From: Pseudomonas sp. MYb118
GTDB lineage: Bacteria > Pseudomonadota > Gammaproteobacteria > Pseudomonadales > Pseudomonadaceae
Assembly (NCBI RefSeq): GCF_040947875.1
Contig: NZ_JBFRXN010000003.1
Coordinates: 372,001 to 436,000 of the forward strand
Reading direction: 5' to 3'
Length of the DNA: 64,000 nt
Shown piece by piece: positions 34,095-43,405 of the stretch. The number at the start of each line of letters is the position of its first letter. Position 1 is the first letter of the stretch. The notes under the pieces are model-generated. The model did not search any database and had not been told where the DNA came from. It saw only the letters and a program-made list of their open reading frames with translations. The translations under genes were made by a program, and so were the position numbers.

Positions 34095-36515
34095 TCACAA
34101 ATCCGCCTTCACCGTCAGCATGAAGTTACGTGGTTCCCCGTAATAGTTGCCAAACCCCTCGCGCCCGATGCTCTGGTAATACTTGCGGTCAAACAGGTTG
34201 TTGCCATTGACCGCCACCGACCAGGTGTCGTCGATGCGATAGCCGATCCGGCCGTTCCACACGGCATACCCCGATTGGCTGTTTTTGATGGTGCCGGTGT
34301 TGTTCAACCGGTAGTTGTCGCTCTGCGCCTCGACACCGGCGCCGACGCTGAAGCGATCGAGGGCGCCGTCCAGGGCGTAGTCGCCCCACACCCGCAGCAC
34401 GTGACGCGGCACGTAGCTGTTGAACACCGCGCCTTCACTGGTGGAGTCGATGTTTTCCAGGGTCTTGGTCTGGGTGTAGGTGTAGCCGGCGAGCATTTGC
34501 AGGCGGTCGATGACTTCGCCGCTGACTTCCGCTTCGAAGCCCTGAGCCCGTACCTTGCCGGCGTTGACGTAGCAGTAGCCGTCGGGCGATGCGCAGGTGG
34601 AGTTGTAGTCGGTTTGCGCCTGGTCCTTCTGGATGGTGCGGAACAGGTTGAATGCGGTGTTCAGCCGACCGCCCAGCCATTCGCCCTTGATCCCCAATTC
34701 ATACGAGGCGCCGACCATGGGCTTGAGCGAGCTGCCGCCCTCGGAACGGTACTGACCCTGCGGGGTGAAAATATCTGAGTAGCTGGCGTAGGCGGTGAGG
34801 TTGTCATTGAGGTCGTAGAGCACTCCGGCAAACGGTGTGACTTCGCCAGTCTCGGTGCTTTTGCTGTGCTCGGGATAGTCCCAGGCAACGGTGTAGGAAT
34901 CACGCTCGGACTTGTACCAGCTGACCCGACTGCCCAGCACCAGCGTCAGCGGGTCGGCCAGTTTCAGGCGCAGGGTGGAGTAGGCGCCGTACTGCTTGGT
35001 GGTCGACTCCACCGGACCGCCGTTGTAGGAATTGGCGTAGTAGTAGCTGTCCGGCGGCTCGGGGATGTGGGCGTTGGGGGCGAAGGGATTCTGCTTGTCC
35101 GGCAGGCGGATCAACAGGTAACTGTCGTCCTTTTTCGAGCGACTGGCGTTGGCGCCCACGGTCAGTTCGTGTTGCTGGCCAAAGGCATCGAAGTGGCCAT
35201 CGACGTAGGCGTCGAAACCGTAGTCAACCTGGTCATAGTCGAACAGGCCGGAATACATGCTCATCGCCGGTGTGGTGCCCGCCGTGATGGTGCCTTCGGA
35301 AAAACCGTACTTCATGTCCTGGGTGTTCTTGCTGTACACACCGGCGACCTTCAGCGCCCAGTCATCATTGAACTGATGCTTGAGGTCGGTAAACACCGTG
35401 GTCCGGTGGCTTTGCCAGTCGTTCCAGGATGCGCCCAGGCACGTGGAACGGCTGAGTTTCAGGTCGCTGCCATCGCTGTAGCGCGGCAGGCCGTGCCAGC
35501 ACGGATTGGCGTCGACATCCTCATAGGCCACGCCCAGCCCGAGTGTGGTGGCGGGCGTCAGGTCGAAATCCAGCGCGCCATAGAACACCTGGTCCTGGCG
35601 TTTGGCGTGGTCGTAGAAATACTGGCGATCCTGCTGCGCCAGTACCGCGCGACCGCGAACAGTGCCACTGGCGTTCAACGGCCCACCGGTGTCCACCTGG
35701 CCGCGGTAGTTGTCCCAACTGCCGGCAGACAGGGTGATTTCGGTATGGGGCGTGGCCGTGCCGCGCTTGCGCACGAAGTTCACCGCGCCCACGGTGCCGC
35801 CCGAGCCCTTCATCATGCCAGCGGCGCCGCGTTGCACTTCGACGCGGTCATACAGTGCCATGTCGCTGCTGAAGCTGTCGGCCTGCACGTAGTTGTTGCC
35901 CATGTCCAGCGGCACACCGTCGTACTGATACTGGCCGAGCATCTGGAAGCCCCGGGAGTAGAAATATTTGCCGCCCATGGGCGAGTCATACACGGTGATG
36001 CCCGGGGTCTTTTTCATCACCTCTTCGATGGTGTTGAGGTTCTGGTCATCCATGAACTTGCGGGTCAGCACCGTCACCGATTGCGGGGTTTCACGCAGCG
36101 AGTGTTCACCTTTGCCGATGGTCAGCCCGCCGGTGGTGTAGGAACCGGTGCCCTCGGTCGTGACGGGCAGGGCGCTCGCATTGACCAGGGTCGCCCCCAG
36201 TTCCATGGCACCGGCCTGCACCCGGGAAATCACCAGGGTCGAACCTTGCTGGCTGTACGTCAGGCCGGTGCCTTGCAGCAGTTGCGCCAGGGCGCTGGCC
36301 GGTTCCAGGTTGCCGCGAACCGCCGGGGCCAACTGGTCGGGCACGATGCTGTGATCCACCGCCAGCGTCAGGTGCGCGGCTTCGGCCAATTGGCGCAGCG
36401 AGGTGGCCAACGGCTGACGCGGCAGGTCAAACTGCACTGGCGCGGCCCAGGCATGGCTGGCAACGCCCAGCGCGACGGCCAAGGTCAGGGATTTCATCAA
36501 GGTCAGGGACTGCAT
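34095..36515 (-). CDS. Second TonB-dependent siderophore receptor with signalling domain
   Basis: The product has 806 residues. The signal peptide ends about AWA24. The STN domain is at 26-98 (VQFDLPRQPLATSLRQLAE) and the plug is near 140-250 (LRETPQSVTVLTRKFMDDQ). The long barrel ends in Leu, following MLTVKADL, rather than the usual Phe. It shares the linker TEGTGSYTTGG with the receptor at 2195. ATG 36515 (MQSLTLMKS) gives a proper signal peptide; MKS at 36497 is an alternative. It sits 86 bases after fecR. Confidence 0.92.
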   Translation of the reverse strand: MQSLTLMKSLTLAVALGVASHAWAAPVQFDLPRQPLATSLRQLAEAAHLTLAVDHSIVPDQLAPAVRGNLEPASALAQLLQGTGLTYSQQGSTLVISRVQAGAMELGATLVNASALPVTTEGTGSYTTGGLTIGKGEHSLRETPQSVTVLTRKFMDDQNLNTIEEVMKKTPGITVYDSPMGGKYFYSRGFQMLGQYQYDGVPLDMGNNYVQADSFSSDMALYDRVEVQRGAAGMMKGSGGTVGAVNFVRKRGTATPHTEITLSAGSWDNYRGQVDTGGPLNASGTVRGRAVLAQQDRQYFYDHAKRQDQVFYGALDFDLTPATTLGLGVAYEDVDANPCWHGLPRYSDGSDLKLSRSTCLGASWNDWQSHRTTVFTDLKHQFNDDWALKVAGVYSKNTQDMKYGFSEGTITAGTTPAMSMYSGLFDYDQVDYGFDAYVDGHFDAFGQQHELTVGANASRSKKDDSYLLIRLPDKQNPFAPNAHIPEPPDSYYYANSYNGGPVESTTKQYGAYSTLRLKLADPLTLVLGSRVSWYKSERDSYTVAWDYPEHSKSTETGEVTPFAGVLYDLNDNLTAYASYSDIFTPQGQYRSEGGSSLKPMVGASYELGIKGEWLGGRLNTAFNLFRTIQKDQAQTDYNSTCASPDGYCYVNAGKVRAQGFEAEVSGEVIDRLQMLAGYTYTQTKTLENIDSTSEGAVFNSYVPRHVLRVWGDYALDGALDRFSVGAGVEAQSDNYRLNNTGTIKNSQSGYAVWNGRIGYRIDDTWSVAVNGNNLFDRKYYQSIGREGFGNYYGEPRNFMLTVKADL

Positions 36516-36601
36516 GGATGGGTCTCGTAAGAGGTGGGGATACCTACTGACGGACGACCCGACAAAATCCCTGATGTGCCAAGTGCAAATTTTTTCAGGC
36601 G

Positions 36602-37522
36602 TCACAAACCACGCAGGTAGGTGATGCCGTCGCGGTTGCTGACCTCGATGGGCGCAATGGCCGGCAAGGCCTGGACGAAGCCTTCGACGTCGTCCAGTTG
36701 CACCACGGCGTTGATGCGCGGTTGGCCCTTGCCCGGCAGCACCCGCACCGGTTGACGGCGGTAACGGGACAGGCTGTTGGCGACTTCTTCCAGCCCGGCC
36801 TGCTCCAGCACCAGGCGACCCATTTCGAAGGCAAAAGCGTTGCTCGCGGAAATGTCGAGCATGTGCGGCGCGTTGCGGTTGTCGCTGCTGGCGACCTGGC
36901 CCGGCACCAGCACCAGGCGACCACGGCCATTGTCCACCTGCACCGAGCCGCGTTCGACGCTGACCCGCAGCTCATGGGGCTCACGTGCCACCACAAACCG
37001 TGTGCCCAGCACCGTGACCTGGGCGAGGCCGCCATCGACCCGGAACGTGCGGCTGCTTTCACGGGCCACGTCGAAAATCGCCTGCCCCTGTAGCAGGTGC
37101 ACCAGGCGCTGGCCCTGATCGAAACGCACCTGCAGGCGAGTATCCGCCGCCAGATGCAGCTCGCTGCCATCGGGCAGACTGACGCGGCGGCGCTCGCCGA
37201 CCGTGGTGACATACTGCGCTTCGAACTCGTGAGGGGTGCGATAGCGCCAGGCCAGCCCGACCGCCAGCAAGCCCACCAGCCCCAGTACGCCACGGCGCAT
37301 GAAGGCGCGCCGGCCCTGACGCTGTTCCAGTGCCTTGGCCAGGGCCTGGGTGCTGGCCGTTGAGGAGAAGTCCCCCCACAACTCGCAGAACGCCTGATAC
37401 TCGCGCGCGTGCAGCGGATTGGCCGCTAGCCACTGGCGCAATTGTTCGTGATCGGGATGATCCTGGGGCACATGCATCAGCCGCGTGAACCAGCGGGCCG
37501 CTTGTTCGCGTACCGAACTCAT
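36602..37522 (-). CDS. Second FecR-family anti-sigma factor
   Basis: The product has 306 residues. The sigma-binding N-terminus with WLAANPLHAREYQAF is followed by a membrane segment at about 77-93 (GVLGLVGLLAVGLAW) and a periplasmic FecR domain (YVTTVGERRRVSLPDGSEL, AQVTVLGTRFVVAREP). The start overlaps the sigma gene stop by four bases. It partners the receptor at 34095. Confidence 0.93.
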   Translation of the reverse strand: MSSVREQAARWFTRLMHVPQDHPDHEQLRQWLAANPLHAREYQAFCELWGDFSSTASTQALAKALEQRQGRRAFMRRGVLGLVGLLAVGLAWRYRTPHEFEAQYVTTVGERRRVSLPDGSELHLAADTRLQVRFDQGQRLVHLLQGQAIFDVARESSRTFRVDGGLAQVTVLGTRFVVAREPHELRVSVERGSVQVDNGRGRLVLVPGQVASSDNRNAPHMLDISASNAFAFEMGRLVLEQAGLEEVANSLSRYRRQPVRVLPGKGQPRINAVVQLDDVEGFVQALPAIAPIEVSNRDGITYLRGL

Positions 37523-38031
37523 GATGTCAGCAACTCCTTGGCGGCACGCAGATCCATCAATGCGCGGATCAGATGCCGCTCCACTGCACTGAGACTGATC
37601 CCCAGCATGCGCGCGATGTCCATCTGTTTATGTCCTTCGATCCGCACCAGCCAGAACACCTCGCGGCAACGCGGCGGCAGGCAGTCGATGATGCGTTGCA
37701 GCGCCTCCAGACGTTGGCGCATGTCCAGCAAGTGTTCGGGCGTGGGGGCGAAATGCTCGTTGAGCGATTCATTGGCCACCGCCAGACCTTCAGGGTCGTC
37801 CAGCGAGCAGAAACGCCCGGCCTGGCGGAAATGGTCGATCAGTACCGACTGCGCCACCGTGCGCAAATACGCGTTGGGCTGCTCGATGCGGGTCTTCCTG
37901 TCCACCAGCAGGTAGCGGATGAAGGCGTCATGCAGCACATCCTGCGCCAACTGAATACAACCGGTGCGCCGACCCAGGCTCAACAACAAGTCGGTGTAGG
38001 CCCAGCGCAGGTCGATTCGATTCCAATTCAT
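37519..38031 (-). CDS. Second FecI-type ECF sigma factor
   Basis: The product has 170 residues. Region 2 includes LAQDVLHDAFIRYLL and YLRTVAQSVLIDHFRQ, and region 4 includes LPPRCREVFWLVRIEGHKQ and MDIARMLGISLSAVERHL. ATG 38031 (MNWNRIDLR) is chosen; longer reading frames upstream would cross the Fur-like site and the divergent gene. It forms a complete signalling set with the overlapping fecR and the receptor at 34095. Confidence 0.92.
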   Translation of the reverse strand: MNWNRIDLRWAYTDLLLSLGRRTGCIQLAQDVLHDAFIRYLLVDRKTRIEQPNAYLRTVAQSVLIDHFRQAGRFCSLDDPEGLAVANESLNEHFAPTPEHLLDMRQRLEALQRIIDCLPPRCREVFWLVRIEGHKQMDIARMLGISLSAVERHLIRALMDLRAAKELLTS

Positions 38032-38107
38032 TGCCACCGCAGGTCCATGCCAGCTACTAGGGGAGGGAGCGTGCGGCGAGGATAAAGGGGTCGCGGTTAA
38101 ATGGGAA

Positions 38108-38127
38108 GTATTATCAAATGAGAACTT
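38108..38127. promoter_or_regulatory. Putative Fur box upstream of second fecI-like gene
   Basis: GTATTATCAAATGAGAACTT lies about 77 bases before the sigma start. Read on the minus strand it contains TTCTCATTTGATAAT, close to Fur-type repeats. Position supports iron control, but the match is imperfect. Confidence 0.45.
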
Positions 38128-38257
38128 GATTGTTCTACGGGTGACCAGCAGGTGCCCAGCCATACCAAAGCATGAAAAAACCGCGTTGAAGTATGAGTGT
38201 CGGCCTCTGGTTGGCGATTTAGAGTGGGCCGACACCCGTCGCCAACTTGAGGTTGCC

Positions 38258-38797
38258 ATGAAAATCAGACAGATCTTGTGCGTGCTTTCCCTTGGAGTCT
38301 CCTTCATCGCCCATGCGCAGGAGTTTTCCCTGACCAGCAGTGACATTGCTCAAGGCGAGCCGCTGACCCGCCGTGAGGTCTTCAACGGCTTTGGCTGCGA
38401 GGGCGATAACCTGTCCCCGCAGTTGTCCTGGCACAACCCGCCCGCCGGCACCAAAAGCTACGCCATCACCGTTTTCGATCCTGACGCGCCTACCGGCAGT
38501 GGCTGGTGGCATTGGACCGTGGCCAATTTGCCGGTGACGGTCACCAGCCTGCCGCGAGGTGTGGGGGCAAACCTGCCCGTCGGAGCTGTCCAGGGGCGCA
38601 CCGATTATGGCCAGGCAGGATTCGGCGGCGTCTGCCCGCCCGCAGGCGACAAACCCCATCATTACCAGTTCACTGTCTGGGCGTTGAAGGTCGACTCATT
38701 GCCGCTGGATGCTCAGGCCAGCGGGGCGTTGGTGGGCTATCTGCTCAATGCCAATGTTCTGGCCAAAGCGACGATTACCCCAACGTATCAGCGCTGA
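38258..38797 (+). CDS. YbhB/YbcL-family (PEBP-like) exported protein
   Basis: The product has 179 residues with a signal peptide ending about AHA20. The PEBP fold motifs are FGCEGDNLSPQLSWHNPP and FDPDAPTGSGWWHW, plus HHYQFTVWAL near the end, matching the bacterial YbhB/Raf-kinase-inhibitor-like family. The biochemical role in bacteria is unclear. ATG 38258 follows TGAGG. It is divergent from the fecI-like gene and ends in a nested hairpin shared with the convergent kinase gene. Confidence 0.9.
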   Translation: MKIRQILCVLSLGVSFIAHAQEFSLTSSDIAQGEPLTRREVFNGFGCEGDNLSPQLSWHNPPAGTKSYAITVFDPDAPTGSGWWHWTVANLPVTVTSLPRGVGANLPVGAVQGRTDYGQAGFGGVCPPAGDKPHHYQFTVWALKVDSLPLDAQASGALVGYLLNANVLAKATITPTYQR

Positions 38798-38835
38798 CAG
38801 CGAGTGGCGCCAGACGCGCCACTTCTTGCGCTGTC
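38796..38835. terminator. Nested hairpin between convergent genes
   Basis: The inner stem AGTGGCGC / GCGCCACT with a five-base loop is enclosed by an outer stem GACAGCG / CGCTGTC. It lies between the stops of the PEBP gene and the sensor kinase gene and probably acts in both directions, although no T-run is present. Confidence 0.6.
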
Positions 38836-38842
38836 GCCCGCC

Positions 38843-40345
38843 TCAGGATGAAGCGGGCACTTGGCCTGGCAGCGAGAAACACACCTTCGCTCCGTGCCCC
38901 GGTTCGCTTTCAGCCCAGATGCGTCCTCCATGGGCCTCGATGATCGAGCGACATATCGACAGACCCATGCCCATTCCTTCCGGTTTGGTGGTGAAAAAGG
39001 GATTGAACAGCCTGGGCAGGTTCTGCGCAGGGATGCCAGGGCCGTTGTCCTGAATGCGCAAGCGCACATCATCACCCGGCGCCGTCTCCAGCAGGATAGA
39101 AAGTCGTCTCCCTCTGGGTGGCGTGCATGACAAGGCCTGTAACGCATTCAACAGCAGGTTGATGATGACCTGCTGCAACTGGATGCGATCGCCCTGGACC
39201 CACAAACCGTCTTGCCGTGGTTGAAACTCGATGTTGACCTTGTGCCGTCTGGTCTCCCGGCGCGTGAGCAGCAACGCCTCTTGTAGCACTTCCTGGAGAT
39301 TGATCGACAAGTACCGCGGTTCGGATTTGCGCGACAGCGCTCGAATGCCACGAATGACTTCGCTGGCGCGATGGGCTTCGCTCATGATGCGCTGGATGGC
39401 ACCGCAGACCTCAATAACGTTAGGCTCTTCGCGATTGAGCCAGCGCAAGCCTGCCTCTGCGTTGGTCGTCACTGCCGCGAGGGGTTGATTGACTTCATGG
39501 GCAATGGACGCCGCCATTTCCCCCAGGATCGTGACGCGGGTCACGTGCGCCAACTGCGATTGGGACTGGTGAAGCGCTTCTTCGGCACATTTCGCCGTGG
39601 TCACATCCATCAAGGCACCGAGGTACTCACAGCACCCCGATGAGTCAGCCGCCCGTTGCGCGAGCATGCGCACATGCTTGCAACGGCCATCGGGCATCAG
39701 CAGCCTGAACTCCGCCTCCGGGCACTCGTGGTGGGCGTAAGCCTCTTCAATCAGTTTTTTCAGATCGCCGGTGTCGTCGGGGTGAGTGCGTGAAATCATC
39801 TGTTGCAGGGTGGGCTGCTCGGGCCCCTCGAACTCGAATATCCGCCGCGCCTCCTCAGACCAGTTCAGTCGCCCATCCGGCAGCTTCATGCCGACGCTAC
39901 CGGTGCGGCTCAGCCGCTGGGCCCCGGCCAGGCACGCTTCGCTGCGGTGCAATAGCTGCACCTGTTGCTGGAGCGCTTCCTTGGCCGCCTTGCTCTTCAA
40001 GGCCAGGATTGCGCTGATGGTGATGGCCGCCAGACTGACCAGGCAACGTGCGAAGGGCGGTGCCTGCCATGCGTCGGCGGGAGAAACGTGAGAAAGCAGA
40101 TACGCTGCCAGCGTCAGCAAGCAGCACAGCAGTGAGACCGTGCGCATGCCCCGGTAAGAGAACAGATCACTGGAGATCAGGATCACCGCGACGTACAGCA
40201 CCGCGATGGCCACATCCAGCGAGGTCAGCCAGTCGACCAGAAAAATCACCAAAGCGAGGGTGACCGCTCCAAGCCTGAGCATCCATACATGGGGCGTATT
40301 GATCAATGCACTGTGCCTGGACGTGACTGAAGGGGCCATTTTCAT
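38843..40345 (-). CDS. Membrane sensor histidine kinase (PAS, FixL-like transmitter)
   Basis: The product has 500 residues. Three to four N-terminal membrane segments (about 22-118) are followed by a PAS domain (about 140-250). The HisKA box is IAHEVNQPLAAV with His283, and the HATPase domain has NLLLNALQAL, DNGPGIP and MGMGLSIC boxes. The H-box type is that of FixL/DctB/TodS-like kinases. No response regulator gene is adjacent, so it is an orphan kinase here. The signal and partner are unknown. Confidence 0.92.
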   Translation of the reverse strand: MKMAPSVTSRHSALINTPHVWMLRLGAVTLALVIFLVDWLTSLDVAIAVLYVAVILISSDLFSYRGMRTVSLLCCLLTLAAYLLSHVSPADAWQAPPFARCLVSLAAITISAILALKSKAAKEALQQQVQLLHRSEACLAGAQRLSRTGSVGMKLPDGRLNWSEEARRIFEFEGPEQPTLQQMISRTHPDDTGDLKKLIEEAYAHHECPEAEFRLLMPDGRCKHVRMLAQRAADSSGCCEYLGALMDVTTAKCAEEALHQSQSQLAHVTRVTILGEMAASIAHEVNQPLAAVTTNAEAGLRWLNREEPNVIEVCGAIQRIMSEAHRASEVIRGIRALSRKSEPRYLSINLQEVLQEALLLTRRETRRHKVNIEFQPRQDGLWVQGDRIQLQQVIINLLLNALQALSCTPPRGRRLSILLETAPGDDVRLRIQDNGPGIPAQNLPRLFNPFFTTKPEGMGMGLSICRSIIEAHGGRIWAESEPGHGAKVCFSLPGQVPASS

Positions 40346-40652
40346 TCCGACGGATTTTTCTTGTGGGGGTGCATTGGAATGTCAGTGAAAGCCTGCCGTC
40401 GCCAGACAGCCATTCGAGGCATCCATCAGCCATCAGTGCCTGATCAGGGGGATGTCGCCGGGCGGGATTTGACTGACCGCAGGCCAATGCAAGCGGATTC
40501 ACCTACGGGTAGCGTCTTGCTCAGGCTTCGGAATTTAACAGCCCGCCTGCGCCGTACGATACTCATACCTTCGGTTAGTCAAGGTGTGTGCCGCCATGGC
40601 ACGCACTGCGAGGGCGCTGTAGCATCAGCGCTGAATGGTTATGGAGCGGCCT
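40346..40652. other. Intergenic stretch between kinase and LysE gene
   Basis: This gap of about 307 bases holds no convincing gene. It should contain the divergent promoters for the kinase and the LysE-family exporter. A short dyad GTGTGCCGCCATGGCACGC is at about 40585. Confidence 0.5.
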
Positions 40653-41273
40653 ATGAACCTTGCGACGCTAGCGTTATTCCTGCCCGCCTGTTTTGCGCTG
40701 AACATGGCGCCGGGGCCTAACAACCTGCTGTCGATCAGCAACGCCACCCGCTACGGCTTGCGCACCGCTTGCGTGGCTGGCGCGGGGCGCTTGCTGGCCT
40801 TCGCGATCATGATTGCGCTGGCGTCGGCAGGCCTGGCGGTCGTGCTGCAAACCTCGGAACTGGTGTTCTACGCGATCAAGATCATTGGTGCGGCGTACCT
40901 GTTCTACCTGGCCTACCAGCTCTGGAGCGCCGCGCCACAAGCCGAGGTCGAAGCGCAGCAGGCGAGTGCAGGTCAGTGGACACTGGCACGGCAGGAGTTC
41001 TTCGTGGCCGCGGGCAACCCCAAGGCCATCCTGATTTTTACCGCGTTCCTGCCGCAGTTCGTCGACCCGACGGCCGATGTCGGTCACCAGTTCGCGGTGC
41101 TGGGGGCATTGTTCTTGCTGCTGGAATGGATCGCTATCGGCATCTACGCCTACATCGGCCTGCACATGCGGCGCTGGTTCGCAGAGCCTCGGGGCAAGAG
41201 GATCTTCAATCGCTGCTGTGCCGGCCTGTTGTCTGCGGCGGCTTCGATGCTGTTGATGGCGCGGCGCGCCTGA
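40653..41273 (+). CDS. LysE/RhtB-family amino acid exporter
   Basis: The product has 206 residues with about six helices. The family start LALFLPACFALNMAPGPNN, followed by GLRTACVAGAGRLLAFA and the loop FFVAAGNPKAILIFTAFLP, identifies LysE/RhtB. It exports amino acids such as threonine or homoserine analogues in relatives. ATG 40653 has TGGAGCGG upstream. It converges with the GNAT gene across a strong hairpin. Confidence 0.92.
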   Translation: MNLATLALFLPACFALNMAPGPNNLLSISNATRYGLRTACVAGAGRLLAFAIMIALASAGLAVVLQTSELVFYAIKIIGAAYLFYLAYQLWSAAPQAEVEAQQASAGQWTLARQEFFVAAGNPKAILIFTAFLPQFVDPTADVGHQFAVLGALFLLLEWIAIGIYAYIGLHMRRWFAEPRGKRIFNRCCAGLLSAAASMLLMARRA

Positions 41274-41285
41274 TCACGGGAGGTC

Positions 41286-41317
41286 GCTCGTTCCCGGGCG
41301 TGATCCCGGGAATGAGC
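41286..41317. terminator. Long hairpin between LysE and GNAT genes
   Basis: A 13-bp stem (GCTCGTTCCCGGG / CCCGGGAATGAGC, one G-T pair) with a six-base loop lies between the two convergent stops. It is probably a shared transcript end. Confidence 0.72.
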
Positions 41318-41329
41318 TGCAACACCGAC

Positions 41330-41767
41330 TCAGGCCGGCAAGCTCATGTGCAACAGCGGGAAGGGCCGGCCTTCGCCGTCCAGCGGCGAGCGGCCCGTTT
41401 GAACGAATCCGTAGTGCCGGTAGAAGCCTGCCGCTTCGGGGTTTTGCTCGTTCACATCAACGCTCAGCACTTTGTGCGACTTACGGGCATGGTCCAGCAG
41501 TGCACTGCCGATACCCTGGCCACGCAGGTCGGGGTCGATGAAGAGCATTTCCACGTGGCTCTCATTGAGCCCGAGAAAACCCTGTGGACGGTCCTCTGTA
41601 TCCACCGCCACCCACAGCTCGACGGCGGGGAAGTAGTGGTCGCGCAACTGCGGAAGCAGTGCGTCGATATCGGACGCTTGCAGGAAGTGGTGGGTGGCGC
41701 GAACCGCGCGCAACCAGATGTCAAGCAGCAGCGGATAGTCCGCAACAGTACCCTGACGAATGATCAT
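41330..41767 (-). CDS. GNAT-family N-acetyltransferase
   Basis: The product has 145 residues. The acetyl-CoA motif A is EMLFIDPDLRGQGIGSALL (R/Q-x-x-G-x-G/A), followed by VDVNEQNPEAAGFYRHYGF. This resembles the E. coli YiaC/YjaB-like group. The substrate is unknown. ATG 41767 (MIIRQG) is the natural start for this fold. It is a single gene between a hairpin and the HxlR gene. Confidence 0.88.
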   Translation of the reverse strand: MIIRQGTVADYPLLLDIWLRAVRATHHFLQASDIDALLPQLRDHYFPAVELWVAVDTEDRPQGFLGLNESHVEMLFIDPDLRGQGIGSALLDHARKSHKVLSVDVNEQNPEAAGFYRHYGFVQTGRSPLDGEGRPFPLLHMSLPA

Positions 41768-41949
41768 GTAGTCATCTTTGTTAACGGGATGTCGGAAGAG
41801 TGGTACGCCATTGCAAGGCGACCGCGTAAAGGTCGGCATCTCGTATGCCCGCTTCGCGAATTAACGCCTGGGCGGTGCACGGCAGGAGTGGCCGAAGAGG
41901 AGGGGACGTGGATTTTAACCGGGGTTGCTGGCCAGGTCCATGTCAGCGG

Positions 41950-42384
41950 TCAGAGATGCGCTCTACCTGTGTTGTCAGTGTCGAAGCGTACTCTTGCGTC
42001 ACGAAACCCCTCGGCGTTCTCCAGAAGCCAGGTCCACAGCGGCACCATGCGCGCCAGAAAACTTCTTCCCAGTGCCGTCAGCTCGTAATCGACCCGTGGC
42101 GGCACCTCGTTGTGATCAAAGCGGCTGATCAGCCCGTCACGCTCCAGTTGCCGCAGGCTGCGGGTCAACATGCGTTGGGTGACGCCAGGCAGGCGCCTGC
42201 CAATTTCGGCGTGGCGCAGTTTTCCCGATACGCCCAGCGTATGGACGATCCCCAGTGACCAGCGATTGCCAGCGTGGGTCAGCACTTCGCGCTTGAGTCC
42301 ATCGTCCTCGGCGCTGAGTGCATCGCACACCACCTGCGACTGGCGGATCACCTCTTCTTCACTCATTTCGTCATGCGGTATCAC
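41950..42384 (-). CDS. HxlR-type helix-turn-helix regulator
   Basis: The product has 144 residues if translation starts at GTG 42384, which has AGAAGG seven bases upstream; an ATG at 42366 is the alternative. The HxlR winged helix is clear (GNRWSLGIVHTLGVSGKL, GVTQRMLTRSLRQLERDG, PPRVDYELTALGRSF). Members often respond to aldehydes or quinones and control divergent oxidoreductases. It is divergent from the NmrA-like gene at 42466 with only 81 bases between. Confidence 0.88.
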   Translation of the reverse strand: MIPHDEMSEEEVIRQSQVVCDALSAEDDGLKREVLTHAGNRWSLGIVHTLGVSGKLRHAEIGRRLPGVTQRMLTRSLRQLERDGLISRFDHNEVPPRVDYELTALGRSFLARMVPLWTWLLENAEGFRDARVRFDTDNTGRAHL

Positions 42385-42465
42385 GGGTGTGCCTTCTTCT
42401 TGAGCGGTAGCCAATAGTGGCAGGATAAAAAACACAGTTTGCCTATCACCTTTTGGGAGTTACAG

Positions 42466-43386
42466 ATGCACGCGAATACCAGCGTAAAAATCGACCGCAT
42501 TCTCGTTCTTGGCGCCGGTGAGCTTGGCCTGGCCGTGCTTCGCGAACTGGCGCAACGACCGGCCGCCCACGTCAGCGTGATGTTGCGCGCAGCGGCACTC
42601 GACGCTGCGTCCGCCAGCAAACGCCAAACCCAGGAAGAGCTGAAAACCCTGGGTGTCGAGGTGGTCACCGGCGATGTGGTCAACGACTCAGAGCCGCAGC
42701 TCGCCGCTATATTCAGCGGTTTCGATACCGTGGTCAGTTGCCTGGGCTTCGTCGCCGGCGCTGGCACTCAACTCAAACTGGCTCGTGCGGCATTGCAGTC
42801 CGACATCAAGCGCTATGTGCCCTGGCAGTTCGGTGTGGACTACGACGTCATCGGCCGTGGCAGCCCGCAGGATCTGTTCGATGAGCAACTGGATGTGCGC
42901 GATCTGTTGCGTCATCAGGCCCGTGTGCAGTGGCTGATCATTTCCACCGGCATGTTCACCAGTTTCCTGTTCGAGCCGAGTTTCGGCATCGTCGACCTGG
43001 ACGACAACACCGTACGCGCCCTCGGCAGTTGGCAGACCGCCGTGACAGTCACTACCGCGCAAGATATCGGGCGACTGACAGCCGCCATCCTGTTCGACCC
43101 GGCGCTGATCAATCAGGTGGTCTACACCGCAGGCGACACCCTCACTTACGCAGAGCTGGCAGACACGGTTGACCGCATCCTAGGCAGAACGGTCGAGCGC
43201 AGCGAGTGGACGGTGCCGGCGCTCAAGGCCGAGCTGGCGGTCGCACCTGGCGATGCGATGCGCAAGTATCGAGCGGTATTCGCCGAGGGCAGAGGTGTCG
43301 CCTGGGATAAGGCCGATAGCTACAACGCTCAGCGGCAGATCGAAACGACCACTGTTGCCCAATGGATCGAACAGCATCTGTACTGA
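42466..43386 (+). CDS. NmrA-like / aromatic alcohol reductase family protein
   Basis: The product has 306 residues with an N-terminal NAD(P) Rossmann motif LVLGAGELGLAVLREL and the NmrA-type VVSCLGFVAGAGTQLKLA. It resembles isoflavone and phenylcoumaran reductase-like atypical SDRs, which lack the usual catalytic Tyr. ATG 42466 follows GGGAG. It is regulated most probably by the divergent HxlR protein. Enzyme or redox-sensor function cannot be distinguished. Confidence 0.87.
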   Translation: MHANTSVKIDRILVLGAGELGLAVLRELAQRPAAHVSVMLRAAALDAASASKRQTQEELKTLGVEVVTGDVVNDSEPQLAAIFSGFDTVVSCLGFVAGAGTQLKLARAALQSDIKRYVPWQFGVDYDVIGRGSPQDLFDEQLDVRDLLRHQARVQWLIISTGMFTSFLFEPSFGIVDLDDNTVRALGSWQTAVTVTTAQDIGRLTAAILFDPALINQVVYTAGDTLTYAELADTVDRILGRTVERSEWTVPALKAELAVAPGDAMRKYRAVFAEGRGVAWDKADSYNAQRQIETTTVAQWIEQHLY

Positions 43387-43405
43387 TCGGACAGCCTCGA
43401 CGACG

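Noticed and set aside
34866..36530. Plus-strand frame of 554 codons
   Set aside because: It is antisense to the second TonB receptor and has no motif.
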